Of a stretch of DNA of 64,000 nt, positions 48,386-61,138 are shown in pieces. The notes under the pieces were generated by a model that was given only the letters and a program-made list of their open reading frames with translations, ran no database searches and had not been told where the DNA came from. Where the stretch lies: positions 1 through 64,000 of the forward strand of contig NZ_PGCP01000031.1 in NCBI RefSeq assembly GCF_002812985.1, in the 5' to 3' direction. Made by a program: the position numbers and the translations under genes. Source of the stretch: Aeromonas lusitana (GTDB taxonomy: Bacteria > Pseudomonadota > Gammaproteobacteria > Enterobacterales > Aeromonadaceae). How positions within the stretch are numbered: position 1 is the first letter of the stretch; the number at the start of each line of letters is the position of its first letter.

Positions 48386-49909
48386 ATGAGCATCATTAAA
48401 AAACAGGACTTTATCGATTCTATTGCCGACGCCCTACAGTACATCTCTTTCTACCATCCCCTCGATTTCGTCCATGCCGCCAAGGCCGCCTATGACCGTG
48501 AGATCAACCCGGCCGCCAAGGATGCCCTGGCCCAGATCCTGATCAACTCCCGCATGTCCGCCGAAGGTCATCGTCCTCTGTGCCAAGACACTGGTATCGT
48601 CACCTGCTTCGTCAAGATCGGCATGAAGGTGCAGTGGGACAGCGACATGACGGTGCAGGAGATGGTGGATGAGGGTACTCGCCGCGCCTACACCAATCCG
48701 GACAACCCGCTGCGCGCCTCCGTGCTCGCCGATCCGGCAGGCAGTCGCAAGAATACCAAGGACAATGCTCCGGCCGTGGTGCACATCGACATGGTGCAAG
48801 GCGACAAGGTGGAGGTGAGCATAGCCGCCAAGGGCGGCGGCTCCGAGAACAAGTCCAAGATGGTGATGCTCAACCCCTCGGACGACGTGGTCGAGTGGGT
48901 ACTGAAAACCGTGCCGACCATGGGTGCAGGTTGGTGCCCGCCCGGCATGCTGGGCATTGGCATCGGCGGTACCGCCGAGAAGGCGGCCGTGCTCGCCAAG
49001 GAAGCCCTGATGGAGCACATCGACATTCAGGAGCTGATCGCCAGAGGTCCCGAGACCACAGAAGAGAAGCTGCGGGTCGAGCTCTATGACAAGGTCAACA
49101 AGCTGGGGATTGGTGCCCAGGGCCTGGGCGGCCTCACTACCGTGTTGGATGTGAAGGTGAAATCCGCCCCGACCCACGCAGCCTCCAAGCCGGTGGTGAT
49201 GATCCCCAACTGCGCCGCCACCCGTCACGTGCACTTCGAACTCGATGGCTCTGGCCCGGCTGAGCTGACCCCGCCCAAGCTGGAAGACTGGCCCGAGATC
49301 ACCCGCGAGTCCGGTGGCAACGTGCGCCGGGTCAATGTGGACGGCATCACCAAGGCCGAGCTCGCCAGCTGGAAGAGCGGCGATACCGTGCTGCTCTCCG
49401 GCAAGATCCTGACCGGTCGCGACGCGGCCCACAAGCGCATCGCCGACATGCTCAAGAATGGCGAAGGCCTGCCGGAAGGGGTCGATTTCACCAACCGCTT
49501 CATCTATTACGTGGGCCCGGTGGATGCGGTCCGTGACGAAGTGGTCGGCCCGGCCGGTCCCACCACCTCCACCCGGATGGACAAGTTCACCGACATGATG
49601 CTGGGTGAGACCGGTCTCATCGGCATGATAGGCAAGTCGGAGCGCGGCCCCAAGACGGTGCAGAGCATCAAGCAGTACCAGGCCGTCTACCTGATGGCCG
49701 TGGGCGGTGCCGCCTACCTGGTGGCCAAGGCCATCAAGAAGGCGCGGGTCGTGGCCTTTGCGGATCTCGGAATGGAAGCCATCTACGAATTCGAGGTGGA
49801 AGACATGCCGGTGACCGTTGCCGTCGACTCTCAGGGCAACAACATCCACGAAACCGGCCCGGCTTACTGGTCGGCCAAGATAGCCGAGCTGGACGTCAAG
49901 CTCTCCTGA
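48386..49909 (+). CDS. fumA: Class I fumarate hydratase (4Fe-4S)
   Basis: This 507-residue iron-sulfur fumarase interconverts fumarate and malate in the TCA cycle or the reductive branch. Iron-sulfur ligands are expected in CQDTGIVTCF (near residue 70), MIPNCAATRH and a further Cys region. The C-terminal fumarase-beta domain has GPAGPTTSTRMDKF and IGKSERG. The start ATG (MSIIKKQDF) follows GAGG; 33 upstream codons of the open frame are rejected. It is a class I enzyme like FumA/FumB, and I cannot separate A from B by sequence. A terminator follows. Confidence 0.93.
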   Translation: MSIIKKQDFIDSIADALQYISFYHPLDFVHAAKAAYDREINPAAKDALAQILINSRMSAEGHRPLCQDTGIVTCFVKIGMKVQWDSDMTVQEMVDEGTRRAYTNPDNPLRASVLADPAGSRKNTKDNAPAVVHIDMVQGDKVEVSIAAKGGGSENKSKMVMLNPSDDVVEWVLKTVPTMGAGWCPPGMLGIGIGGTAEKAAVLAKEALMEHIDIQELIARGPETTEEKLRVELYDKVNKLGIGAQGLGGLTTVLDVKVKSAPTHAASKPVVMIPNCAATRHVHFELDGSGPAELTPPKLEDWPEITRESGGNVRRVNVDGITKAELASWKSGDTVLLSGKILTGRDAAHKRIADMLKNGEGLPEGVDFTNRFIYYVGPVDAVRDEVVGPAGPTTSTRMDKFTDMMLGETGLIGMIGKSERGPKTVQSIKQYQAVYLMAVGGAAYLVAKAIKKARVVAFADLGMEAIYEFEVEDMPVTVAVDSQGNNIHETGPAYWSAKIAELDVKLS

Positions 49910-49965
49910 CCTAGCCGGCTTTCACCAGAGGGATGGCCTGACCATGGCCGCTCCTCTCACACAGT

Positions 49966-49993
49966 AAAAAGGCGACCCCAGGGTCGCCTTTTC
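49966..49993 (+). terminator. Rho-independent terminator of fumarase gene
   Basis: AAGGCGACCC / GGGTCGCCTTTT stem with T tail, about 55 bases after the stop. Confidence 0.85.
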
Positions 49994-50154
49994 CATGTCT
50001 GCGTGATCAGCATCTTCTATGCTTGCGAGCAGCAGAGGTGGAAGATTCTGCTGTCGGAGAGGGGAATGAGAGAGCAGGATAGGGGAATATGGGCACTGGC
50101 CCATCATTGCCAGCGAAGTCCGCTCTTTCTTATCGGCTTGCACACCATGGCCTC

Positions 50155-50643
50155 TCAATGATTGAGATAGACATCCTGCCCGCCGTAGCTGAGGACCCCA
50201 TTCGCAGGCAGAGGCGCACCCTTGGGTTCGAAGAAGCGGGTCAGTACACCGGTGCGTTGGCCCAAGGTATTGAGCTTGGCGCGATCGAGCGCTATCTGCT
50301 CCGGCAGCCAGGTCAGCACGGCGGCGCAGTGGCCATTCCCTAAGCTCTGCTCCAGCATGCGTTGCCAGTTCTTGATCTTGGCGCCATGCACCACCAGGAT
50401 CCGGGCCGGGTTGATCCCCTGAGCACGCAGTTGCTCCGCCGCTGGCAACTTGGGCGGCGCGATCAGCAGGATCCAGCCGCTGTCGTTCTGGCTTAAGCGT
50501 CCCAGCTCGTCCAGCAGCGGGACTTCATGCAGGCTGGGCGCCAGTCGATGATCATGCTCTACCTTGCTCTGGTGGCGGGTCGGCCAGGGGGCGATCAGGC
50601 CGACAGAGGAAGCGTGGGGGCGGTGACTCAGGGGCTGGCTCAT
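50155..50643 (-). CDS. sulA: SOS cell-division inhibitor SulA
   Basis: This 162-residue protein of the SulA family has a central WILLIAPPKLPAAEQLRAQG and ILVVHGAKIKNWQRMLEQSL, and a C-terminal VLTWLP..ALDRAKLN segment. It blocks division by binding FtsZ during DNA damage. Sequence conservation in this family is low, but the start at 50643 lies 26 bases from a perfect LexA box, which strongly supports the call. AGGA lies seven bases before the ATG; the 24 upstream codons of the open frame run through the LexA box and are not coding. Size is close to E. coli SulA (169). Confidence 0.9.
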   Translation of the reverse strand: MSQPLSHRPHASSVGLIAPWPTRHQSKVEHDHRLAPSLHEVPLLDELGRLSQNDSGWILLIAPPKLPAAEQLRAQGINPARILVVHGAKIKNWQRMLEQSLGNGHCAAVLTWLPEQIALDRAKLNTLGQRTGVLTRFFEPKGAPLPANGVLSYGGQDVYLNH

Positions 50644-50669
50644 ATGTTTGTCCTGTATGAATAACCATG

Positions 50670-50685
50670 CTGTATGCGTATACAG
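50670..50685. promoter_or_regulatory. LexA box controlling sulA
   Basis: CTGTATGCGTATACAG has perfect CTGT-N8-ACAG arms, 26 bases upstream of the sulA start. An adjacent half-matching CTGTATGAATAACCAT at about 50653-50668 could be a weaker second site. Confidence 0.9.
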
Positions 50686-50876
50686 TAGTTCCATCTCCAG
50701 CCAGTGACAAGTCATTTGTGGATGAAAGTGTGATCGGATTAACAGGGCTGTGCGCTATTTGATTGAATCAGAAGGAAATTTACACTCAATATGGGTTGGG
50801 TGTTTTTTGCGCTATGGACAAAGGGAAGGCAGGGGCTCATGGTTATACAGTATGTATAGCGAGAGGAGGGACCAGG

Positions 50877-51074
50877 ATGGATGTCAGCACCTTGCAACGG
50901 CTGGATGCCAATATTCTGCTCGGGATCATCAACGAAAAGCTGCGGCTGGAGTGCGATGGTCTGGAAGAGCTGTTGGCCTACTACGACATGACGGAAGATC
51001 AGTTGGCCACGCGTCTGCAGCAGATCGGCTACCACTATGATCCCATGAGCAACCAGTTCAAGGCTCATGGTTAA
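50877..51074 (+). CDS. Small DUF4250-type protein
   Basis: This 65-residue cytoplasmic protein reads MDVSTLQRLDANILLGIINE and then KLRLECDGLEELLAYYDM, the compact DUF4250 pattern, a short helical family of unknown function. The ATG at 50877 sits after GAGGAGG. A longer frame from 50763 lacks a matching N-terminal domain and is rejected. It is divergent from sulA and followed by its own terminator, so it is monocistronic. Confidence 0.7.
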   Translation: MDVSTLQRLDANILLGIINEKLRLECDGLEELLAYYDMTEDQLATRLQQIGYHYDPMSNQFKAHG

Positions 51075-51084
51075 TTCGGTTATC

Positions 51085-51115
51085 AAGGTGCTCCAACTGG
51101 AGCACCTTATTTTTA
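51085..51115 (+). terminator. Rho-independent terminator of the DUF4250 gene
   Basis: AAGGTGCTCC-AACT-GGAGCACCTT followed by ATTTTTATT. Confidence 0.88.
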
Positions 51116-51468
51116 TTGTCAGCTTGTGCCAGTCGGCATTGAAATCGCTTTCAAATGGCCTCGGCTGTGGCGTTATTTTCACGTATTTTCAGAGCCTTTC
51201 AACCATTGAAAACCTATTCATGAAGTTATCTTTTAAATTAAAATTCAACCAATTGATTTTTATGGTTATTTTAATTTTATTAAGGTGGGGTCAAGGAAAG
51301 GGTTTTCATACTTGAACTGTCATTTTTATGCGTTAAAGTGTGACTCATGTTAACGTTTAGCCCATCGGCTTTAGCTAGTATGCCAACGCCGGAACATATT
51401 CTGAGATAACAACAGTGCCGGTCCCGAATGGGATAACAATTTTTATTTGTAACGAAGGAAAATGGTTT
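51116..51468. other. 353-base AT-rich upstream region of the phosphorylase gene
   Basis: No gene is supported. The stretch is AT-rich (especially 51210-51290) and holds the phosphorylase promoter. I see no MalT box. Confidence 0.4.
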
Positions 51469-53943
51469 ATGGCTACCAAGAAGAAGACAGACCAGGATCT
51501 CCAACTGGATAAAGATCAGCTCAAAGCGAGTATCGTGCGTCACCTGCGTTCTACCTTGGGGACAAGCGAACAGAAAGCCTCGCCAGAAGCGTGGTGGAAA
51601 GCGACCGCCGCCGCCGTCAACGAACAGGTGTACGAGCGCCTGACCCGTACTCAGCAGACTCATTTCAAGAAAGATACTCGTGCGATTCACTATCTCTCTG
51701 CTGAATTCCTGATGGGGCGTTTGACCTCGAACAACCTGCACAACCTCTCTCTGTACAAGATTTGTGAAGAAGCCCTCGGCGAGCTCGGCCTGGAGCTGAC
51801 CGATCTCTGTGAACAAGAGCCTGACATGGCCCTTGGCAACGGCGGCCTGGGTCGTCTGGCGGCCTGCTTCATCGACTCCCTCGCCACCCTGAACTACCCG
51901 GCGGTGGGCTACGGCATCCATTACGAGCACGGCCTGTTCCGTCAGGAAATTCAGGATGGCCGCCAGATTGAGCGCCCGGACACCTGGCGTGAATACGGCA
52001 ACCCCTGGGAGATCTGCCGCCCCGAATCCGTGCAGGAGATCCCGCTCTATGGCTATGTCGAGACCGTGTTCGGTGACAACGGTGGCCTGAAGAAGGTATG
52101 GCACGCCGGTCGCAAGATCAAAGGGGTGCCCTGGGATATCCCTGTGGTGGGCTTTGGCGGTCACACCGTCAACATCTTGCGACTGTGGGAATCCCGCGCC
52201 TCCGAGTTCTTCGACTGGGACGTGTTCAACGCCGGCGGTTATGTCGACTCCCAGGCCGAGAAAGCCCAGGCCGAGACCATCTCCAAGGTGCTCTACCCGA
52301 ACGATGAGACCGACGCCGGCAAGGAGCTGCGCCTGATCCAGCAGTACTTCTTCTGCGCCTGCTCCATCAAGGACATCATGCGCCGCTACAAGCGCGCCCA
52401 TGGCAGCGACTTCAGCAACTTCGCCGCCCAGATCGCCATCCAGCTCAACGATACCCACCCGACTGTGGCCATCCCCGAGTTGATGCGGGTGCTGGTGGAT
52501 GAAGAGGATCTGACCTGGGAGGCCGCCTGGGCCATCTGCTACCGGGTCTTCTCCTACACCAACCACACCCTGCTGCCAGAGGCGCTGGAGAAGTGGTCCG
52601 TCAGCCTGTTCGAGAAGGTGCTGCCCCGTCACCTCGAGATCATCTATGAGATCAATGCCCAGTTCCTGAACAAGCTGGTGGAGCCCAAGTGGCCGGGTGA
52701 CGATGCCATCAAGGCCAAGCTCTCCATCATTGAAGAGGGTGCCGTGCGCAAGGTGCGCATGGGCAACCTGTGCGTGATCGGCTCCTCCAAGGTCAACGGC
52801 GTGGCCGAAATCCACTCCAAGCTGGTGAAAGAGGATCTCTTCCCCGAGTTCGCCGCGCTCTGGCCAGAGAAGATGTGCAACGTCACCAACGGCGTGACCC
52901 CGCGTCGCTGGCTGCTGGCCTGTAACCCAGAGCTCGCCGAGCTCTACAACGAGGTGGTGGGCAAGGAGTGGCCGCTGCAACTGGACAAGCTGCGCGCCGT
53001 CACCCAGTTTGCCGACGACAAGTCGTTCCAGCAGCAGTTCATGCGCATCAAGCGTCACAACAAGGAGAAGCTGGTCAAGGTGATCAAGGCCGAGACCGGC
53101 ATCGATGTGAGCGCAGAAGCCATCTTCGACATCCAGATCAAGCGCCTGCACGAGTACAAGCGCCAACAGCTGAACCTCATCCACATCATGGCGCTCTACC
53201 GTCGCCTGCTGGCCAACCCCGACTACGACATGCACCCGCGGGTGTTCATCTTCGGCTCCAAGGCGGCGCCCGGTTACAAGCTGGCCAAAGACATCATCTA
53301 CGCCATCAACAAGCTGGCGGAGCGGGTCAACAACGATGCCCGCATTCAGGGCAAGCTGAAAGTGGTGTTCATGCCGAACTACCGGGTGAGCCTGGCGGAG
53401 AAGCTGATCCCGGCCGCCGACGTGTCCGAGCAGATCTCCACCGCCGGCTACGAAGCCTCGGGGACCGGCAACATGAAGATGGCTCTGAACGGCGCCATTA
53501 CCATCGGCACTCTGGATGGAGCCAACATCGAGATCGCGGAAGAGGCGGGCGCCGAGAACTGCGCCATCTTCGGTCTGAACGTGGACGAAGTGAAGGCGCT
53601 GAAGGCTCGTGGTTACAACCCCTACGACTTCTACTATGCCAACTCCGAACTGAAAGCCGTGCTGGACTGGTTCGATACCGACTACTTCACGCCGGGTCGC
53701 CCGGGCGAGCTATCGTCCATCAAGCGCTCCCTGCTGGAAGGAGGAGATCCTTACCTGACCCTGGCGGACTTCGCCTCCTACTCGGACGCCCACAAGCTCA
53801 TCGATACCTGGTATCGGGATCCGGCGCTCTGGGCCAAGAAGGCCATCATCAACTCGGCCACCATGGGCAAGTTCAACTCCGACCGCTCCATCCAGGACTA
53901 TGTGGAACGGATCTGGAACCTGAAGGCCTGCGACATCGGCTAA
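51469..53943 (+). CDS. Alpha-glucan (glycogen/maltodextrin) phosphorylase
   Basis: This 824-residue PLP-dependent enzyme releases glucose 1-phosphate from alpha-1,4-glucans. The family motifs [32 protein letters not shown] ([20 protein letters not shown]) and the PLP site [20 protein letters not shown], which carries the Lys in NMKM, are all present. ATG 51469 (MATKKKTD) follows AAGGAAAA. Length falls between GlgP (815) and MalP (797). No glg or mal genes are adjacent, so I do not choose between them. Confidence 0.93.
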   Translation: MATKKKTDQDLQLDKDQLKASIVRHLRSTLGTSEQKASPEAWWKATAAAVNEQVYERLTRTQQTHFKKDTRAIHYLSAEFLMGRLTSNNLHNLSLYKICEEALGELGLELTDLCEQEPDMALGNGGLGRLAACFIDSLATLNYPAVGYGIHYEHGLFRQEIQDGRQIERPDTWREYGNPWEICRPESVQEIPLYGYVETVFGDNGGLKKVWHAGRKIKGVPWDIPVVGFGGHTVNILRLWESRASEFFDWDVFNAGGYVDSQAEKAQAETISKVLYPNDETDAGKELRLIQQYFFCACSIKDIMRRYKRAHGSDFSNFAAQIAIQLNDTHPTVAIPELMRVLVDEEDLTWEAAWAICYRVFSYTNHTLLPEALEKWSVSLFEKVLPRHLEIIYEINAQFLNKLVEPKWPGDDAIKAKLSIIEEGAVRKVRMGNLCVIGSSKVNGVAEIHSKLVKEDLFPEFAALWPEKMCNVTNGVTPRRWLLACNPELAELYNEVVGKEWPLQLDKLRAVTQFADDKSFQQQFMRIKRHNKEKLVKVIKAETGIDVSAEAIFDIQIKRLHEYKRQQLNLIHIMALYRRLLANPDYDMHPRVFIFGSKAAPGYKLAKDIIYAINKLAERVNNDARIQGKLKVVFMPNYRVSLAEKLIPAADVSEQISTAGYEASGTGNMKMALNGAITIGTLDGANIEIAEEAGAENCAIFGLNVDEVKALKARGYNPYDFYYANSELKAVLDWFDTDYFTPGRPGELSSIKRSLLEGGDPYLTLADFASYSDAHKLIDTWYRDPALWAKKAIINSATMGKFNSDRSIQDYVERIWNLKACDIG

Positions 53944-53962
53944 GCGTCCCGAGACAACAAGC

Positions 53963-53990
53963 AACCCCCGCACTGCGGGGGTTTTTTATT
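53963..53990 (+). terminator. Rho-independent terminator of the phosphorylase gene
   Basis: AACCCCCG-CACTG-CGGGGGTT followed by TTTTATT, 20 bases after the stop. Confidence 0.9.
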
Positions 53991-54092
53991 CTGCCTGGTT
54001 CGGTTTTTTATCGTGTAACTGACTACTGGAATCAGTGTTGATGGTAGGAGTGGGTAGTATTTTTATGGAATGGCAGTCAGAGGTGATGAAAG

Positions 54093-54117
54093 AAAAAGGG
54101 CCCCGTGAGGGGCCCTG
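54093..54117 (-). terminator. Rho-independent terminator of the dicarboxylate symporter gene
   Basis: On the minus strand AGGGCCCC-TCAC-GGGGCCCT is followed by TTTTCTTTC, 18 bases after the stop. Confidence 0.85.
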
Positions 54118-54134
54118 GCAATCCGGGATGCGGA

Positions 54135-55520
54135 TCAGTGCAGGATATCGCCCATGAAGTAGGCCAGCAGGGTCAGGATGACGGTGAACACCAGGTTCAG
54201 CGCCAGACCCGCCCGCATCATCTCCCGCTGCTGGATATGACCGCTGGCGAAGACGATGGCGTTCGGCGGCGTGGCCACCGGCAGCATGAAGGCGCAGGAG
54301 GCGCCGACGGCGATGAGCACGGACACGACGATGGGGGAGACACCCAGCGCCTCGGCCACGCCGGCAAACAGCGGCACCAGCAGGGCGGCGGTAGCGGTGT
54401 TGGAGACCAGCTCGGTCAGGAACACCACGAAGGCCGCAAGGCAGAGCAGGATCACGAAGATCGGCATGGTGGAGAGGCCGCTGGAGAGGTGCTCCGCCAG
54501 GAAGGCGTTGGCGCCGGTTTGCTTCAAGATGGAGCTCAAGGTCAGGCCACCCCCGAACAGCAGCAGCACACCCCAGTCGGTGTTCTGGTTGATGTCATCC
54601 CAGCTGGCGACCCGGCTGACGGCGATGGCCAGGATGGCGCCCATGGCGATCAGGGTATCGAACTGGGGAATGCCGCCGAGCGCCGCGGCGATGGGCTGGG
54701 AGCCTATCCACAGCAAGACGGTGGCGAGGAAGATGAGCAAGGTGGTCTTGCGCTGACCGGTCCACTCTATGGTGACCTTCTCGGTGCTGACCTGATGAGA
54801 CAGATCCGGGCGGGTGACCAGATAGAGCAGACCTATGCCCACGGGCATGAAGATGAGCACCACAGGGATGCCGAATTTCAGCCAGTCGGTGAAGCCGATG
54901 CCCATCTGGGCGGCGGCGATGGCATTGGGGGGGCTGCCCACCAGGGTGCCGATGCCGCCGATGCTGGCGCTGTAGGCGACCCCCAGCAGGACGAAGACCA
55001 GGGTGCGGCGCTCCTTGTGGACGTCGAGCCCTTTGAGCATGCCGAGGGCCAGCGGCATCATCATGGCGGCGGTGGCTGTGTTGCTGATCCACATGGAGAG
55101 CGCCGCCGTGATGGTGAACAGCACTATGGCCGCCCAGCCGAGGTGCCCCTTGGCGAGTTGCATCACCTTGGCGGCGATCTGGGTGTCGAGCCCCTGCTTG
55201 GAGAGGGCCGCCGCCAGGGCGAAACCGCCGAAGAAAAGGAACAGCACCGGGTTGGCGAAGTCGGTGAGGGACTTACTCATGTCGAACACCCCGAGCAGGG
55301 TGGCGAGCACCGGGATCGAGATGGCCGTGATGGTGATGTTTACCGCCTCGGTCAGCCAGAGGATGGCGATGAAGATGAGGATGCCGAGCCCCTTGTTGAC
55401 CATGGGATCAAACGGGAGCCAGGCGAGCATGGCACAGAGCAGCAAGACGTCCAGGATGACGATCCCGGCCTTGATGTCCAGCCAACGTGGTGGGGCAGAG
55501 GGAACAGCAGATGTGTGCAT
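54135..55520 (-). CDS. DASS-family (INDY-like) dicarboxylate:Na+ symporter
   Basis: This 461-residue transporter is of the SLC13/DASS family and the same size as the Vibrio cholerae INDY protein. The paired signature Ser-Asn-Thr motifs occur in the two halves, MWISNTATAAMMMPLALG and LVSNTATAALLVPLFAG, with the re-entrant VATPPNAIVFASGH near the end. These bind the two sodiums and the carboxylate. Likely substrates are succinate, fumarate or citrate, though this cannot be fixed by sequence. A monocistronic gene with its own terminator; fumarase and tctCBA elsewhere in the window serve related metabolism. Confidence 0.92.
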   Translation of the reverse strand: MHTSAVPSAPPRWLDIKAGIVILDVLLLCAMLAWLPFDPMVNKGLGILIFIAILWLTEAVNITITAISIPVLATLLGVFDMSKSLTDFANPVLFLFFGGFALAAALSKQGLDTQIAAKVMQLAKGHLGWAAIVLFTITAALSMWISNTATAAMMMPLALGMLKGLDVHKERRTLVFVLLGVAYSASIGGIGTLVGSPPNAIAAAQMGIGFTDWLKFGIPVVLIFMPVGIGLLYLVTRPDLSHQVSTEKVTIEWTGQRKTTLLIFLATVLLWIGSQPIAAALGGIPQFDTLIAMGAILAIAVSRVASWDDINQNTDWGVLLLFGGGLTLSSILKQTGANAFLAEHLSSGLSTMPIFVILLCLAAFVVFLTELVSNTATAALLVPLFAGVAEALGVSPIVVSVLIAVGASCAFMLPVATPPNAIVFASGHIQQREMMRAGLALNLVFTVILTLLAYFMGDILH

Positions 55521-55575
55521 GTTGTTTTTCTCGGTTAATTTATGGTTGTTGTTGTGTTGCCGAGGTTACATTTAT

Positions 55576-55596
55576 CCCCCTGTTTGAAACAGGGGG
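55576..55596. other. Perfect hairpin between trxC and the symporter gene
   Basis: CCCCCTGTTTGAAACAGGGGG forms a ten-base-pair stem 80 bases after the trxC stop without a T run, so it may be a weak trxC terminator or an RNA stabiliser. Confidence 0.5.
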
Positions 55597-55675
55597 AAGT
55601 GGTCAAAGCATGTGGCGACTCACAGAGTAAATTGCAAATGGATCTGATATTAAACAAAAATCAAACAAGCTGTTT

Positions 55676-56116
55676 TCATTTGACCTCGGCGCTGACCGAC
55701 AGCAGCCACTCCTTGAACGGGCTCTTGGGCAATGAGCCGCTGCGCTGGGCCACTACCTTGCCCTGGCGGAACACCATCAGGGTGGGAATGCTGCGAATAG
55801 CGTAACGACTGGCGATGGCGGCTTCCTGTTCGGTGTCGAGTTTGACGAAGCGGATGCGGGGCTCGAGCTCTCGTGCCATCTCCTGAAAGACCGGGGCAAA
55901 TTGCAGGCAGGGGCCGCACCAGCTGGCCCAGAAATCCACCACGACCGGCACGTCGGAGTTGATCAGGGTATCGAACTGGGCCGATCGTCCTGCCACCGGG
56001 CTCATCCCGGTCAGGGCGGCGTGGCAGCGGCCACACTTCGCGTTTGAATCCAATTTTTCGTCGGGCAGGCGGTTGCGGGTAAAGCAGTGGCTACAATAGG
56101 TGGTGATAAGTGACAT
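55676..56116 (-). CDS. trxC: Thioredoxin 2
   Basis: This 146-residue cytoplasmic thioredoxin has the N-terminal zinc-binding CSHC and CGRC pairs that distinguish TrxC from TrxA, and the active site FWASWCGPCLQFAP. Length is close to E. coli (139). It reduces protein disulfides and contributes to oxidative stress resistance. It is a single gene divergent from the hybrid kinase gene. Confidence 0.95.
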   Translation of the reverse strand: MSLITTYCSHCFTRNRLPDEKLDSNAKCGRCHAALTGMSPVAGRSAQFDTLINSDVPVVVDFWASWCGPCLQFAPVFQEMARELEPRIRFVKLDTEQEAAIASRYAIRSIPTLMVFRQGKVVAQRSGSLPKSPFKEWLLSVSAEVK

Positions 56117-56269
56117 TATGGGTTCCTTAATTCATGGCTCGGCAACATCTTTATTGCATCGACAGAGCAGACTAACGGTAACATAGCAGTCAATAATTTT
56201 TCACAGCTGGCGATCGGGTCCTGACGAAGGTCCCCGAATGGCCGGCCATGACAAGAGAATCGAGACGGG

Positions 56270-59068
<2,799 letters not shown>

Positions 59069-59128
59069 GACAGGGAGGATAGCAATCGTTCTCAAGCCGG
59101 CCACTTCAGGCTATGATGACCGACTCCC

Positions 59129-59158
59129 ATCGCCCCCACCTCGGGGGCGATTGTATTG
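59129..59158 (+). terminator. Hairpin terminator after hybrid kinase gene
   Basis: ATCGCCCCC-ACCT-CGGGGGCGAT followed by TGTATTG; the U tract is imperfect. Confidence 0.55.
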
Positions 59159-59208
59159 AGCCTCTCCCATGACGGCGGCCAAGGTGCGCCGCGACAAAGG
59201 ATCCTGAT

Positions 59209-60945
59209 GTGAGCGTATTTTTGCGGCTTGGCTGGTTTTTCAAGGAGCAGTGGCGGCGTTATCTCATCGCCATCTCATTGCTGATGATGGTCGCGCTCTT
59301 GACCGTGATCCCGCCCAAGGTGGTGGGCTGGGTGGTGGATGGCATCACCAAGGGGGATCTCGATCAAGGCACCCTGGTGCGTTATCTGGCGGGCCTGTTC
59401 GGCCTTGGTCTGCTCATCTACCTGCTGCGCTATGTGTGGCGAGTCATGCTGTTTGGGGCCTCGTATCGCCTGGCGTTTGTGCTGCGCAATCGGCTCTTCA
59501 CCCACTTCACCCGCATGAGCCCGGATTTCTACCAGCGCCACCGCACCGGCGATCTCATGGCCCACGCCACCAACGATATCCAGGCGGTGGAGATGACCGC
59601 CGGGGAAGGGGTGCTGACCCTGGTGGACTCCTTCATCGTCGGGATCCTGGTGCTCTCCATCATGTGCAGCCAGTACTCCTGGCAGCTGACCCTGCTCTCC
59701 CTGCTGCCCCTGCCGGTGATGGCGTTTTTCATGAACCGCTTTGGTACCCAGATCTACAAGGAGTTCAAGGCGGCGCAGGGGGCCTTCTCCCGCCTCAACA
59801 ACAAGACCCAGGAGGCCCTCTCCGGGGTGCGGGTGCTCAAGTCCTATGCGGTGGAGTCCCTCGAAGACAAGGGCTTCGCCGAGCTGACCCGCCAGGCCGG
59901 TGAGTGCAACATGGCGGTGGCGCGCATCGATGCCAAGTTCGATCCCGTCATCTACCTGTGCATCGGCTGCTCCTATTTCCTGGCGGTGGCGGGCGGTAGC
60001 GCCCTGGTGTTGCAAGACAAGCTGACCCTGGGGGAGCTCACCAGTTTCACCATGTACCTGGGTCAGCTCATCTGGCCCATGTTTGCCATCGCCTGGCTGT
60101 TCAACATCATAGAGCGTGGCAGCGCCGCCTATTCGCGCATCGAGACCCTGCTGGCCGAGCGCAGCGACATCGAAGATCCCGCCGAGCCCCATCCCCTCGA
60201 GAGTCCTTTCCCGCTGACCATGCAGAACGTGGAGTACCGGCTCGGCGATCGTACCCTGCTGGCGGGGATCGATTTCTCCCTGCCGGCCGGTGGCATGCTG
60301 GGGGTGGTGGGCCGCACCGGGGCGGGCAAGAGCTCCCTGCTCAAGCTGCTGATGCGCCTGGCCAACCCCAGCGCCGGCGAGATCACCATGGGCGGCGTAC
60401 CCATAGCGCGGCTGGCCCTTGGCGAGCTGCGCAGCCAGTTCGCCTATGTGCCCCAGGAGCCGTTTTTGTTCTCCACCACTATCGCCGCCAACATTGCCCT
60501 CGGCCGGCCGGACGCCAGTCGGGAGGAGATAGAGAAGGTGGCGCGCATCGCCTGCGTGCACGACGACATCAGCCGCTTCCCCCTGGGATATGAGACCGAG
60601 GTGGGGGAGAAGGGGGTGACCCTCTCCGGCGGTCAGAAACAGCGACTCGCCATCGCCCGCGCCCTGTTGCTGGCGGCGCCCATCCTGGTGCTGGACGATG
60701 CGCTCTCGGCGGTGGATGCCCACACCGAGCAGCAGATCCTGCAGGCCCTCAAGGCCCACAGGCGTACCCTCATCCTGGTCAGCCACCGCATGACGGCGGT
60801 GGAGCAGGCGGACGAGATCCTGGTACTGGAGGATGGCCACATCGGCGAGCGGGGCCATCACGGCGCCCTGATGGCCCAGGATGGCTGGTATGCGGACATG
60901 GTGCGCTATCAGCGTCTCGAGCAGGACGTGGAGGAGAATCTGTGA
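59209..60945 (+). CDS. mdlA: Heterodimeric ABC exporter subunit MdlA
   Basis: This 578-residue half-transporter has six transmembrane helices (about 1-310) followed by an ABC domain. The Walker A GRTGAGKSSLLKLLMR, signature LSGGQKQRLAIARAL and Walker B ILVLDDALSAVD are complete. It pairs with MdlB in an SmdAB/MdlAB-type multidrug or lipid exporter. Start is GTG at 59209 after AAAGGATC. The stop (CTGTGA) resembles the overlap that would normally abut mdlB, but here 190 bases with a palindromic repeat and a fragment of the mdlB head intervene. Confidence 0.93.
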   Translation: MSVFLRLGWFFKEQWRRYLIAISLLMMVALLTVIPPKVVGWVVDGITKGDLDQGTLVRYLAGLFGLGLLIYLLRYVWRVMLFGASYRLAFVLRNRLFTHFTRMSPDFYQRHRTGDLMAHATNDIQAVEMTAGEGVLTLVDSFIVGILVLSIMCSQYSWQLTLLSLLPLPVMAFFMNRFGTQIYKEFKAAQGAFSRLNNKTQEALSGVRVLKSYAVESLEDKGFAELTRQAGECNMAVARIDAKFDPVIYLCIGCSYFLAVAGGSALVLQDKLTLGELTSFTMYLGQLIWPMFAIAWLFNIIERGSAAYSRIETLLAERSDIEDPAEPHPLESPFPLTMQNVEYRLGDRTLLAGIDFSLPAGGMLGVVGRTGAGKSSLLKLLMRLANPSAGEITMGGVPIARLALGELRSQFAYVPQEPFLFSTTIAANIALGRPDASREEIEKVARIACVHDDISRFPLGYETEVGEKGVTLSGGQKQRLAIARALLLAAPILVLDDALSAVDAHTEQQILQALKAHRRTLILVSHRMTAVEQADEILVLEDGHIGERGHHGALMAQDGWYADMVRYQRLEQDVEENL

Positions 60946-60968
60946 GCCTGATGAATAGACGAGTGCTT

Positions 60969-61020
60969 CCCCTCATCCCTAACCCTTCTCCCGCCAGGGG
61001 AGAAGGGGGCAAAGAGAGTC
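60969..61020. repeat. REP-like palindromic repeat between mdlA and mdlB
   Basis: CCCTTCTCCC-GCCAG-GGGAGAAGGG forms a ten-base stem within a CCCTCATCCCTAACCC-type context. This is the form of intergenic palindromes common in gammaproteobacteria. No second copy was seen in this window, so family membership is by resemblance. Confidence 0.6.
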
Positions 61021-61054
61021 AATTCCCTGGGAGCGCTGCGCTGGAGGCAAATCT

Positions 61055-61138
61055 GTGAACCCGACCATTAAACGTCTACCGGTTGCCTTATTGCGCCCGT
61101 TATCCGCACCTGAAGCACAATGTGGGGAGAGTCTGTGA
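61055..61138 (+). pseudogene. Duplicated, frameshifted copy of the mdlB 5' end
   Basis: GTG AAC CCG ACC ATT AAA CGT CTA repeats the first eight codons of mdlB with three synonymous differences. Similarity continues to about 61112 with indels that shift the frame. GGAGG lies upstream. The frame runs 27 codons to a TGA that overlaps the true mdlB GTG (GTGA). It could act as a short leader coupled to mdlB, or be a dead remnant. Confidence 0.65.
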